DNA of 60,000 nt, from NCBI GenBank assembly GCA_012295275.1, contig CM022666.1, forward strand, positions 10,385,002-10,445,001, in the 5' to 3' direction. This document shows positions 24,939 through 36,926 of this stretch, one piece after another. Below the pieces are notes generated by a model, which saw only the letters and a list, made by a program, of their open reading frames with translations, made no database searches and was not told where the DNA came from. Within the stretch, counting starts at the first letter, position 1, and each line of letters opens with the position of its first letter. Source of the stretch: Chrysomallon squamiferum (Eukaryota > Mollusca > Gastropoda > Neomphalida > Peltospiridae). The position numbers and the translations under genes were made by a program.

Positions 24939-27900
24939 CACTGAAGATTACGTAACGTATGTGTTGTTTTCAGGGTGAACTTATTGGTGTATGTGGCATG
25001 AGAGGCAGTGGAAAGACTTCTCTGCTCCTTGCATTACTAGGGAGGGTAAGTTACTCAACAGTATTCTGTTTTCCTTTATTGTTACATTCAGATACTACCA
25101 GTGTTGATATACCTTTATGTCTTTGCTGATATTATGTTGTCAGAATTAGAAAATACTGAAAGTTGTCAACGTATAAAGAAAATTGGTTTTCATGTGTTTA
25201 CATAAAACCATTGGAAATATATTAATCAAATTCAGGTGAAAAAAAGAACAAAACAATCAGGCTGAACACAATGGATAACAATGAAAAACAATGGATTTAT
25301 TTATCAACAATGAAAAATGAATGTTAAAAGATTTAGTTTTTTTATATTACCACTTTTTTTTAAAATTATTATTCTGTTTTAATATATCTTTAAATTTTGC
25401 TTTATTACAATAATTAAAGTTTTGCCAGAGAATTTTAAAAAAAATGTTTTTGTTTTATTTGACAGATGAAGTTTCTATCAGGTAAATATGCAGTCAAAGG
25501 CCGAGTTGCCTATGTCAGTCAGGAACCCTGGATAATCAATGGCACAGCACGAGAAAATATTTTATTTGGTAAAGTGAAAGTTGAAGAAAAGTGAGTAATA
25601 TGATTGACCACATTTCTCTTGAACAGCATCTTGTTTTGAAAAACACAAAAAAGAAAATATGTTAAAATTTGTTCAAAGTTGTGGATGTGTTTTTTGTCTA
25701 AAGATGTTTAGATATTTTAATACTTTCATTGTCTGGATAAATATTTGATTATCTCATTAATGTTTTAAAAGTTTTAATTTATAAAAACAGTACTGTTGGT
25801 TCGTTTTTTTATTGTTATTTTATTGTTATATTTTTAAAACTGTAGATACAAGAGAGTTATTGAAGCATGTTGTTTGGATAAAGACTTTGACACTTTTGGA
25901 GCAGGTGATTGTGTTGAAGTGAGTTCTTTATTTAGTAAAATATTTATACATAGAATAGTTGTGTGAATCTGTGCAAGTTAAACACCAGTAGTATCAAGTA
26001 TTAATTTGTCTTTAGTCATTGACCCTTGTTCACTGCAGTAATTCGTAAGTTTTATACATCATAGGTATTAACAGTTCTAATTATTGGATTTTATAAGACT
26101 AATTGGGAATAAATGTTAAGATTTGAATGATTAAATGGGAAATAAAATAATGTAGTAGTCATTCAAAATTTTAAATATAAATGAATGAAGGAAAATGTTT
26201 TTTCAAAGCTTTAAAATAATATGATTTAGATTGGTGAAAGGGGACTGAACATCAGTGGAGGTCAGAAACAGCGTATCAGTCTGGCACGTGCACTGTACAG
26301 TGACAGTGACGTGTATCTCCTGGATGATCCTTTGTCATCACTCGACATTCAGATTGGACGTCATGTATTTACCCACGGAATTAAGAGATTACTGAAAGGA
26401 AAGACTATTCTGTTTGTTACACACCATCTTGAAGTAAGTGAAATATGTGAATATAAAAAGGTTAGTCTATAGTATCTCTGATCTGGATGCAATATTATAA
26501 TGTAAAAAAGTTAATGGTTTTGCATGTTTTGTTAAGTGAATGAATATACTTAAGCAAATATTTCTACTGTTTACATTTCACAACTAACCACTGGTTTCTC
26601 TGCAAACAATGAATGCACAATTTTAGTATGAAGTTATGAGAAACATGATTTAGAATTTATAAATTTACAGATTTTTACTGATTCACAATTCCACATATTT
26701 TATATCAAAGGTTTTGGAATGTCCTTTCTGAGGGAATTAAAAAACTATTTATGAAATGCTTTTTCAGTATTTGAGTAGGTGTAGTCGGGTGATTCTGATG
26801 CAGTCTGGGAAGATTGTAGAGATGGGAAGTCACCCTGAATTGTTGGAGGCTGATCACGACTATGCAGATCTCATGGAGCTTTATTATAGCAAGTATGAAC
26901 AGATACAGAAAGAGAGAATGAAGGCAAATAGTCTAACTGGACAAGGTATGTAATAAGACTCAATAAATACTCATCAGTTAAAAACTGACATTAGTTCAAT
27001 AAGAGTATGAAGTGTCTACCATTGCTTAAAACTTACTAAAATAGATACTGTTTTTATATTTGTTTAATCAGATTTAAGTGAACAAAGTATATCCACATTC
27101 AATAAATATATAAATTTTATTAGCAACATCTGTACACATTCTAAGTATCAGCTGTTAATTATATATTATCTCATTTTGCAAAAAGAAATATCAGTTTTAT
27201 AGACCAGATGACAATTTGTAAAGCATTTTTCAAAGTATCAAGTCATAGTTTTTTTGTTATTTTAGAATAGTGATGCTTATTTTACTTACATGTTTTTTCT
27301 TCCTTGCTATCAGAATTACTGCAATAATTCATTTGCTTGATGAATAAGACAAATATTTCTGAGCGATTGTTTAAATATTATTTTGTTTGTTATTCCCACC
27401 TTTAACATATGTCCAGAAATTGGTTTTATACAATATTTCTGAGCGATTGTTTAAATATTATTTTGTTTGTTATTCCCATATGTCCAGAAATTGGTTTTAT
27501 ACAATAAAGATGTTGTATCAGTTATAATATGTTGTTTTTGTTGTGTAAGATCGAACCACGCCACAGAGGGGCTTTTCCCGACTGTCTCGAAAAGTGCTCA
27601 GTCGTCAGCTGAGCCGTATGACTACTATGGAAGGACTACAACATCAGTACAGCATCATTTCCACCAGCAGCACAGTGTTTGGGGATTATGACTACGGTAT
27701 CTGAATATTACTGATTAATAATATTAAACAGATACAAATTAATACATTTCTAAAGCCAATTGTTTGAGGTTTTTTAATTTTTAAGTTTAGATAAAATATC
27801 TGAAAATAATGAGGTTTTTTTTTAAAAAAAGAAGAATTTTATAATTACTATATAAGGATTTAGCATCTTATTTTATCTGCAGATATCCTCTACCCAATAA

Positions 27901-30900
27901 AAATAATAATGGCAACAACAATAAAATTATTAAAACTAATGATAATGTTAGGATTAAATAATATTACTAATATTAATAAAAATAAATTTTTCAAAAGAAA
28001 AACATTTATCAATGATAAAAATGTATATCAAACAAAATTCAAGTGATATAACAGAAATGTTGAAAGCAGAGTATAAATTATATTATATAGTTGATATTGA
28101 TGATGTGGTGGCTGGACAGGAAGATGACAGTTTTCACATCACTTGTGAAGCTTACAAAACATACATAGCCAGTGCTGGTGGATACTGCTTTGTCGCTCTC
28201 ATTTTCATCTCATTTGCTCTCAGCATTGGCATTCAGACAAGCACCAGCTGCTGGTTGGCATATTGGCTTCATCAGGGTGATGGGGTAGGTGCATGTAAAT
28301 ATATTCTTATATTTGTTGATTTGTTATTTCTGGTTTAAATATTAACACATATGATTATTCATGTTTGTTTTTAATTGAGATAAATGATTCTTTCTTTCTC
28401 TACAATAATGTATTTGTTAGTTTTTTGTTGACATGTAAGTATTAAAGCAAGTAAGTGTCTAACAATATATTCAATAATAGGTAAAAAAAAAGTTTAGTTT
28501 ATTAATCACAGTATTATTATACCTTTTTATTTTGTTCTGTTATTTTTTATTTATTTATATTTGTGATAATTATGTATATATTATTTTTTGCTTCAGAATT
28601 CAGAATCTTCCATCAAAAACAAAACTAGTGACACTGGCAGTGTTGCCAACAATCCTGATGTCCACTTGTATGCACTTGTCTACAGTCTGCTCATCATCTC
28701 CATGCTTATAATTGTGGCTATTCGAGGCCTTGTTTTTATGAAGGTGACAGATTTATTGTACTTTCAAAAACATTCATTACAATTAAAAATATCTGAACAA
28801 GATATAAATGTTTAGAATTAGTATACAAATTTGTATTTGCATACTAATATAACTGTGTGCTTTCAAGTTGCTTATTTTTCATGATTACTGATCTTTGTAA
28901 TAAAATAATAACTTAGTGATGTCATTTTGAATATACAAATCTAAAACTATCATTTGTTGACACAGAATTGGGTTTTTTTCATTCCAGTTTTAGTAAAGGT
29001 TAGTCATCAGAACAAATAAAACAATAATTTGAAATATTTTAATTTTTGATATTCATGCATTTTAAATCTGATTTTTATCACTGCGTTTCACTTATTATGG
29101 GATGAAACTGAAGTAATTAGATTTAAAAAATAAAATAAAATACAAGCATAAAATAGTGTTTTATTTTAAATGTTTTCTTTTTTTCTTTTTTCAGATATTA
29201 CTTCGAGCTGCTACACAATTACACAAAAAACTTCTTCAACGAACTCTCTATAGCCCAATGAAATTTTTTGATAAAACACCACTGGGAAAAATTATCAACC
29301 GCTTTGCTGCAGATATGGATGAAGGTAAATTTTTACAAAATTGGAGTAACTATCAAATAAGTTTTGCTAGAAAATTATCATATTATTTCCCTGTTTTTTT
29401 GTGTTTTTTTAATGTTTCTAGCTTATTGGTTTCTAATTATGTCTTCTTACTTTTCCATCTGTTTATTTACTGTTAAAACTAACACTGTTGTTTTTTTATA
29501 TTAAAATATAACTTGTTATATGACACATTTAAAATGGCATCTACATTTATTATTAAGAATTGAAATTCACATACACATGCACACACAGTAGTAAATGCTT
29601 AATAATGATAATATTAACAAAAAACAACAAAAACAAACAAAAAAGTCACATCAGTATTTTCCGTAAATTAAAGGAAATAATTTGGAATAATTGAAAGTGA
29701 ATTTAAGATTAAAATAATTCTTTTATGTCCTTCTAAACAAAGGTTCAACAGCATACTAAGATTGTTTGCATCAGGAAATAATTTTGTTCATATGATTAAC
29801 CCAGTTTGTTCCATTTAATTTTGTTCTTTTTCTTAAACAATTTTTCAGTTGATGTTCGTTTACCATCCAATCTTGAGTTGTACCTTCAGTATGTTTTCCT
29901 TCTGTTGTTTTCCCTCATTATGATTTGTATCTTGTTCCCATGGGACCTCCTGGCTGTTGTGCCACTTTCTGTTGTGTTTTTTATACTGGCTTGCATGTTT
30001 ACACCTATCTTACAACGGCTCAAGTTTATAGACAATCTCACACGATCACCATACCTCGGCCATCTGGCTGCTTCAGTGGAAGGCATTTCTACTATTGATG
30101 TTTATGGGCAGTCTCAGAGTTTTTTTAAACAGTAAGGCTAATTAAGCATCGTCAACTCTTCTAGGTGTTTTTTGTTATGAAATAATAAGAAATGAATGAT
30201 AATGGACAAACACATTGACATGTGTTTTCTAACTTTAGAAAGGATCTGATAATGGTTCTGTTGCTATTAGCTGATAAAAGAAACCCTCCGAATAATGGAA
30301 GTGAGTTTCCTTTCTGATATTCATTCAAGAAACTGTTAATATGAAAATATATTTTGTCCATTAAATATCCTTTCAATAATTATGCATATGTTAAACAGAC
30401 ATTTTCTGATATATGTATTTCAAAATTTTATAAACTTAAAAATAAACAAAATAATACCAGAATAACTTTATGAATAAATATTATTAATTGTGGAATGGTT
30501 ATTTCAGATTCTGTGAAATGTTGGATATGAACACTGTTCCATTCTTCCTGTTTTATGCAGCAAATCGGTGGATTGCTCTTTTCCTTGATCTTATGACAAT
30601 TATTGTGATAGGTGCAACTGGGTTCATTGTGGTTTTCACAGTAACCCCAGACAACTCTGCAGAGGCTGGCTTGGCATTATCATTTGCTTTTCAGGTATAA
30701 ACTGTTGCTGGCACTAATCAGATATAAAACCATGTTTATTATTTTTTCTTACAATGTAATCTAAATAAATAGTTGTGACAGAGTTAATGAAGGTTAATAT
30801 GTTTATACTGTTTCCATAATTCTGTATTCTTTGTATGATTATGTCAATGCAATTTATTCATTGTATGTATACATGTGACTTATTAGTACAGTATATGTAC

Positions 30901-33900
30901 CTTTTCATTTTATGAATTTGTGTACATGTAAATACAACATGTAATTTTCTGTACATCTGTATGTTTGTCAGTATGACTGAAGATAAGACTTTGTATGTTA
31001 TAGATAACCATATTACTGCAGTACACACTAAGATTTTCTGTTGAGACAAGTGCTCGATTTTCTTCTGTTCAGCGAATAACAGACTACATTGAGGTATGTA
31101 AGAATTAATGAATTTTTAATACATTTGCTGGCAAAATGAAATGAAAAAGTCACTGGTAATAATATGTAACAAAGAGTTGTTTTATCTCTGTAGACCTGGC
31201 TATGGCTTGACGTGTCTCACGATCAATCCTCCATTGGTGTCACAACCATTGCCATGAAAGATAACACTAAGTGTTTCATCTATGTGAAGGCAGATATAAA
31301 AGATCACTTGCTGCTTGTTGTGGTAAGAGAAGCACATGGTTTTCATGATATATATAAAATAATAATTGTTGGTAAGATTGGTAACATGAATATTTTTTCA
31401 GAACTTACAGATTGAAGGTAATCCTGCAGGAGAAGCAACTCCTGTACCAGCAAGCTGGCCCAATGAAGGATACATCACATTTTCTAAATACAGGATGCGT
31501 TATGGTGATGGACTGCCACTTGTTCTGAAGGGAGTCACACTGAATATTCAGCCAAAGCAAAAAATTGGAATTGTTGGGCAATCTGGTTCAGGTAAGATAC
31601 TAATTACAGACTGTAGATCCACTTCGAACAATTCAAATTCATTAAAATCACTTTTTGAAATAGACTGAACAGTGAAAACAATCAGTATATATAATAAATA
31701 AACAGATATCACTAACTCTAGATCAACCTGAAAGAATTCAAATTTATCAAAGTCATATAGCATTTAATTAGACTGATCCTTGTATATTGAATAAACCAGC
31801 TGAATTTTTGAGATGTTAGTAATAAAATAAAGTTACTGCACTTTGTGATAGTTTAATTTTATTTAAATACTGATTGTTCTGTTAGGAAAATCATCTCTTG
31901 GTGTTGCTCTTTTTCGACTGGCTGAGGCTGCTTCAGGTGCTATAACAATTGATGGACGAAATATTCGTGATGTGAAGTTGACTGACCTTCGTTCTAAGTT
32001 AACAATTCTTGTACAAGACCCAGTATTGTTTGTAGGCACAGTTAGGTAAGATTTCTAGAGGTAGTTAACAGTTCTGTATTTGTTGTAAATTATGGTTGTT
32101 TATTTAAATATTTACTATTTTGTTAAAATATGGCTTTGTGTTATCACTGGTTTGCAAAATTAGTTCTATTTTATTTTACAGACAACAATTTAATGTATTA
32201 TTTTGATGAAATATAACATGAAATATAACTTGTTACATCTGTTTTAGATATAACCTGGACCCTCTGGGATTGTGTCATTCTGACGATACAATCTGGCAAG
32301 CTTTGGAAAAGTGTCACATAAAGGAAAAGGTCAAACATACTTATTGGTTTAATAATGATGATAGTAACTTTAAATAAGTTTTTAATAAAAAGATAAAAAT
32401 GTAATGGAGAATATTAAATTTCATTTTTCTTAATACTATTGTTCACTTAAGCGCATATATGCATGTTCAGTTTTTTTTATTTTTATAATAAATATGTAAG
32501 TAACAGGTATCAGCTATAAAAGGGTAAAGCACAGGATATTGCAATATTACAGAATTCATGTAAATGTATGTAAACAGATATGTCATGTGTCAATTCTTTA
32601 TGAAAAAATTATTTTTGTTGTTTTACATAATTTTTATAATGGTCATTTTATGTAAATTGTAATATTTTTTTATTATAGTTATCTCTGGATTATATATTTG
32701 TTTTTGCTGCAGGTTGCAAGCTTAGAGAACAAACTGGATACTTTGGTAGAAGAAAACGGACGTAATTTTTCCACAGGAGAGAAACAGTTACTTTGTTTAG
32801 CAAGAGCTTTATTACGTCACACAAAGGTATCATTTGAAATAAATTGCAAACTTGTACTGTTTTGTATCTGCTACAAAACTTTTTTTTTATTTGGAACAAT
32901 ACTTGATTCACGACAGTTTCAATGGTTAGCGAAGCATTTTAACAATTTCTTCTCATTCATGTAAAAACAAAGGTTTCCATACAAAATGAAATAACAAATG
33001 GTTGACTTTTCAATCTTATTAAAACCTCCTCTTGAGAAATGGAAGTATATTAAACCGTTTCTCACTCCTCCTGTTCATGTTCATCACACAAAAATTCATT
33101 AGTAATAATATCCAAAATAATTTTCATACACTTAATTGAGAAATAAAATCTTTTTTACACTACACTGATTAGTGTCACAACAAAGATTCCAAGTAAATTT
33201 CATTGGAATAGATTAAATGTCATTTATAAACATACTTTTCTTTTCTTTTTCCCTGGTATTTTTCTGGTATTTTTTTTTTTTTTCGTTTGAAATTGAATTG
33301 ACAATTTTATTAGTATACATTGGTACCTCAACTTACAAGTGTTCGAACCTATGAGTTTTCCAAGTTACAAGCAGTTGCATGGTCAGTTTTTTGCTTTGAG
33401 TTGTCAGCTAAAATCTGAGTTATGAGCGAGCTTCAGATACACTGCTGCTAGTTGGTGCAACCAGCAAAACATCCACACAGCATCCCACATCTCACTTGTT
33501 TGCTTCAGGTGATTACCTTGCCATGGAAGCATCTCTATTGTTAGTGCTTGCGTTCTGTGCAGTATTTTGCCAAATTTCCATGGATCCAAAGAACACGAAT
33601 GCAAAGGACAGTGCTGAGAAGAAGAAGCAGATGATGTCCATTGAATTAAAGCGTGAAATCACAAAAAAACACAAGCAAGGTGTGCATTTAATCAACTTGG
33701 CTAGGCTGTACAAGCATAGTACTTTTATGACATGTACCATACTGAAGCAGAAGGAGTTGATAAAGGCCATATTTCCAGCCAATTTCTAAGCTGCGGATCT
33801 TGGTCCATGGAAAGATGGCAAACCCTAACCCTGTACACTTTACAAAACCAATTAATTTCTTTACATTCTCTGTTATTTTTATAAAATATTAGTCATTTAT

Positions 33901-34882
33901 ACATACATTGTTCTTATTTAAAAACAAAAAATTGGGGTAGTTTTTTGTGGGCTCGAACAGATTAATGGTATTCCAATTAATTTCTGTTGGGATAACTGAT
34001 TTGATATACGAGCAAAATGCGTTCAAGCTTGGTCACGGAACGAATTAAATTCGTAAGTCAAGGTACCACTGTATATTAATATTTAGGCAATGTTTAAATC
34101 TTAGGAATTGTCAAACATTTTCAGATTCTTATTCTTGATGAAGTGTCAGCATCTATAGATACGCAGACTGAGTCTGTGATACTGAACACAATACATGATG
34201 TGTTCCAGGACTGCACCATTCTTATGATTGCTCATCGTCTTATCACCATTCTTGATTGTGATAAAGTTGTTGTCATGGATGATGGTAAGGTAGGGACACA
34301 TATTTCTTTCCTTCAGTTTTGTATAAATTTCATAATAATGATAACTTTAAGATTATAATGGTCTGCTATTATTAATTATACATTGTTTTGCTAGTATACA
34401 AAGTGAAAATTTTAAATAGATATATTATGAACAATCACATCTGGAACTATTTTATATATTGTATACATAACACATAAATTAACATCACCACACACACACA
34501 TTTAAATTTTGTTTTTTCTAATTACTATAATGATCTGAGGTCAAATAATAAATTAGGAAATCTCATTCCAAATAAAAGCCATATTAACAAAAATTAATTC
34601 TTCATTTTCTAAAACAAAAAGCTTACTTATCATTAATCACCCTCTTAATGCTGATTTCTACAGGTTTTGGAATTTGATTCTCCAAAGGTTCTTCTTGGAA
34701 AAAAATATTCGAAATTTAAAACCATGGTTGAAGCACTAAAGACTCATCCAATAGATTCCATATCGGAGGAGGCAGTTGTCCCACCTGAGGTTTCAAACTC
34801 TCTGCCTAGAGATGTGTTCTGTGAAGATGGTATTGTTTCATCTCTCTCAATGACAGACAAAACTCAGCCCTGGTTCAGTTAG
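18060..34882 (+). CDS. ABC transporter subfamily C, ABCC5/MRP5-like, complete (30 coding exons)
   Basis: ATP-driven exporter of organic anions; human ABCC5 exports cyclic nucleotides and related anions at the plasma membrane and in endomembranes. Exons: 18060-18139, 18578-18748, 18835-18982, 19322-19469, 20676-20761, 21136-21309, 21699-21761, 22210-22294, 22679-22827, 23310-23417, 23705-23816, 24416-24603, 24974-25045, 25466-25590, 25846-25918, 26230-26433, 26768-26945, 27550-27696, 28091-28284, 28597-28743, 29195-29324, 29849-30131, 30508-30694, 31004-31093, 31402-31591, 31886-32045, 32248-32329, 32713-32826, 34125-34289, 34664-34882. All junctions are GT-AG in phase and total 4,272 nt, 1,423 residues (human ABCC5: 1,437). 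Order: TMD1, NBD1, linker, TMD2, NBD2, with no TMD0. Segments such as [10 protein letters not shown] and [18 protein letters not shown] point to ABCC5 rather than ABCC1. The start is supported by an in-frame TAA nine bases upstream. ABCC11/12-type relatives are not excluded. Confidence 0.93.
21637..21666. repeat. (CA)n microsatellite in ABCC intron 6
   Basis: About 15 CA units, 33 bases before exon 7. An ATT/ATC run lies at 21473-21520 in the same intron. Confidence 0.95.
23077..23158. repeat. (ACT)n/(ATT)n microsatellite in ABCC intron 9
   Basis: ACT units grade into a long ATT run. A (GT)n repeat of similar type lies in intron 12 at 24909-24938, about 36 bases before exon 13. Confidence 0.95.
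23705..26945 (+). CDS. ABCC5-like exons 11-17: first nucleotide-binding domain
   Basis: Residues 405-721. Exon 12 codes an extended hydrophilic insert before Walker A, as in ABCC5. Walker A is GMRGSGKT (about 512-519, exon 13). The Q-loop is YVSQEPW (exon 14), the signature ISGGQ (602-606), Walker B VYLLDDP (622-628), D-loop SSLD and switch His 659, all in exon 16. An Asp instead of Glu after Walker B is usual for ABCC NBD1 and makes this site hydrolytically weak. Confidence 0.92.
27353..27503. repeat. Tandem duplication in ABCC intron 17
   Basis: Two near-identical copies (27353-27432 and 27433-27503) starting atatttctgagcgattg. The second lacks 9 bases (cctttaaca), probably lost between short ca repeats. 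It ends about 47 bases before exon 18. Confidence 0.9.
27550..31093 (+). CDS. ABCC5-like exons 18-24: linker and second transmembrane domain
   Basis: Residues 722-1114. Exon 18 is a basic, Ser/Thr-rich linker ([17 protein letters not shown]) with several Arg/Lys-x-x-Ser sites that could be phosphorylated. Exons 19-24 form the second membrane domain. An NKT glycosylation site lies in the first extracellular loop (exon 20), and [18 protein letters not shown] is in exon 21. Exon 24 ends in [11 protein letters not shown], leading to NBD2. Confidence 0.9.
31194..31322 (+). other. Possible alternative 129-nt exon in ABCC intron 24, SINE-derived
   Basis: The acceptor ctctgtag and donor gtaaga bound 129 open bases (43 codons, phase 0-0). 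Including it would place [12 protein letters not shown]...LLLVV between DYIE and NLQIEG, where ABCC5 has no such insert. The bases near its 3' end, ATATAAAAGATCACTTGCTG, and the downstream GTAAGAGAAGCACATGG resemble a SINE common in mollusc genomes, from memory. It is best read as a SINE fragment with exon-like signals; actual use is unknown. Confidence 0.5.
31402..34882 (+). CDS. ABCC5-like exons 25-30: second nucleotide-binding domain and C-terminus
   Basis: Residues 1115-1423. Walker A GQSGSGKS (about 1173-1180) is split between exons 25 and 26. Signature NFSTGEKQ (1276-1283, exon 28) departs from LSGGQ much as human ABCC5 does (FSVGE). Walker B LILDE with the catalytic Glu (1302), D-loop SASID and His 1333 are in exon 29. 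Exon 30 codes a hydrophilic tail of about 70 residues ending in PWFS. Intron 28 contains a Tigger-like insertion. Confidence 0.92.
33318..34071 (+). mobile_element. Tigger-like short element T2 (754 bp) in ABCC intron 28
   Basis: Ends CATTGGTACCTCAACTTA and, reverse-complemented on the right, CAGTGGTACCTTGACTTA, bordered by TA (33316-33317, 34072-34073). A plus-strand frame (33,496-33,789) encodes about 97 residues of pogo/Tigger transposase N-terminus, including [19 protein letters not shown] and the [23 protein letters not shown]. There is no DDE domain. It ends only 53 bases before ABCC exon 29 and has the same orientation as the gene. Confidence 0.88.
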
Positions 34883-34975
34883 CTAACATACAGAGCTTTA
34901 TTTTTATTTCAGTAATTAGTAGGCTAGTTCAGAAACCAAAAATATTAGAAGCTTTAAGAAGGGCAGACACTCAAA

Positions 34976-34981
34976 AATAAA
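34976..34981 (+). terminator. Candidate poly(A) signal of the ABCC gene
   Basis: First AATAAA after the stop codon, 94 bases downstream. Further AATAAA copies follow (for example near 35,172), so the real end may lie later. Confidence 0.35.
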
Positions 34982-34982
34982 A

Positions 34983-35562
34983 AGATAACTGCAACAAACT
35001 GAAGTTAAGACATTTTTAAAAGTATTATTAAATGTTATACTGATGTTGCCTAGGTGAGGAAACCTAGCTGATTGGAAATGGCCACACTAATTTAGTGGAT
35101 TTTCAACAAACTTTAAACATTTAAGCCAGTGATTCTTTTAATATAGGAAAAAGTTATGAATTAAAATGATAAATAAAACAGATTTATTTATCTTTAATTT
35201 AGGTAAATGAATTTCAGTATATGTATGTTTAAACAAAAGTGTCTTGCTGAAATATTAAAAAAATATGCACTGATAAAAACCTATAAAAATTCTGTCAAAA
35301 TAATCATTTATATAATTGTGTTGTATAATAGCTCATGTATATTCAAATTATTTTCTTATAGTTGTATATTTTCTACTTTCAATTTTTTAAAGGTTTAAAT
35401 AATTGTATATTTATTTATTTATTTATTTAAGAAAGATGTTACCATGGAAATAAGTGTATCTTAATGCATTTATCCATTCAAATCAAACAAAGAATAGTCA
35501 GAAAATAACAGTTTTAATATAAATCAAGATTATTTTAAAACAGATTAAAATTTTCCAAAACA

Positions 35563-35595
<33 letters not shown>

Positions 35596-36109
35596 GCTTT
35601 TTACAACATTTAATATTATATTATCTTTTGTGTATATTTGCATGTGCGTGTGTTGTTACTATTAATAAATAAAAGTTAAAACAGATTACAAAGAAAAAAC
35701 AAGACCTGTATTGATTGTATTTGTAAGACACACAATAAAAGGAGCAGATTATTATTGGATATTAATGCTGCCAAACTCTGAATTTAAGGTTTTAACACAT
35801 TTCATTGTTATTCTTGTAGATGGTGCCAACATTAAAATTAATTGAAAAACTAAATATGTATATCTTATCTTTAAAAACATGTACCTATTTTGAAGTTAAG
35901 AACCTTTTTAGTTGGGATGAAATGTCAGATTTAAAACCATAAAGATTTAGATTTTAACTAAATTATAATAGGCTAATGTAATGACATGATAATGGTGATA
36001 AGCATTTAATCTCAGCTAAATAATAATAAAATCACAAAATAGTTAGTTACCAAGGTATGTAAATCAGTATAACTAATGTGTTCTTAGCTCAAACATATCT
36101 TCACCTGGG
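34983..36109. other. ABCC 3' flank, no gene seen
   Basis: AT-rich sequence that may contain more of the ABCC 3' UTR. A (TA)n run lies at 35567-35595. Confidence 0.4.
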
Positions 36110-36172
36110 ATGAAATTTAAAAAACAAATATTGTTTACAATTATTGTTAGTTTTAAGCAGCAAATCAATATA
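36110..36172. repeat. 63-bp flank shared with element T1
   Basis: Matches 15795-15857 with two differences, ending at the TA beside the terminal repeat of T3. Confidence 0.8.
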
Positions 36173-36924
36173 CTGTGGTACCTCGACTTATGAGTTTAAT
36201 TCATACCGTGACTAAACTGGTATCTCAATTTGCTCATATATCAAATCCATTTTCCCAACTAAAATTAATTGAAATACCATTAATCCGTGCCAGCCTCCCA
36301 AAAACCACCCCATCTTTAAAACAAAAAATTTTGTAATGTGTTTTTAAATAACAAAAATGTATTTATAAATGACAAATATTGTAAAAAACAAAATAAAAGA
36401 GAAATACATTGGTTTTGTAAAGTGTATTTATCTTAAATTTATTTAAATTATTTTAATGCCTTTGGCTGGAGTTATACCCTTTATTGACTCCTTCAGCTTC
36501 AGTATGGTACATGTCGTAGAAGTAGTATGCTTATAGTGCCTAGCCAAGTTGACTACATGGACACCTTGCTCATGTTTTTCTATGAATTCAAGCTTTAATT
36601 CAATGGACATCATCCACTTTTTCTTCTCAGCACTGTCCTTTGCACTCTCTTTCTTATGATCCATGGTCATTAAAAAGAAATTTGGCAAAATACTGCACAA
36701 AACACAAGCATAACACAAGAGAGATGCTTCCACAGTGAGGTAACCACGTGAAGTAAACGAGTGAGACGTGGGATGCTGGCCAGATGTTAGGTTGTTCGTT
36801 GAGCCAACATGTGGTGGTGTAACTGAAGCTCACTCATAACTCAGATTTTGGTTTGCAACTCAAAGCAAAAAATCGACCAGCCAACTGCTTATAACTCGAA
36901 AAACTCTTAAGTTATGTAACACTG
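36173..36924 (-). mobile_element. Tigger-like short element T3 (752 bp)
   Basis: Left end CTGTGGTACCTCGACTTA, right end (reverse complement) CAGTGTTACATAACTTAA, bordered by TA (36171-36172, 36925-36926). A minus-strand frame (36,733-36,443) gives about 96 residues of transposase N-terminus, with SAEKKKWMMSIELKLE and the HTH VNLARHYKHTTSTTCTIL. No catalytic domain remains. Confidence 0.87.
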
Positions 36925-36926
36925 TA

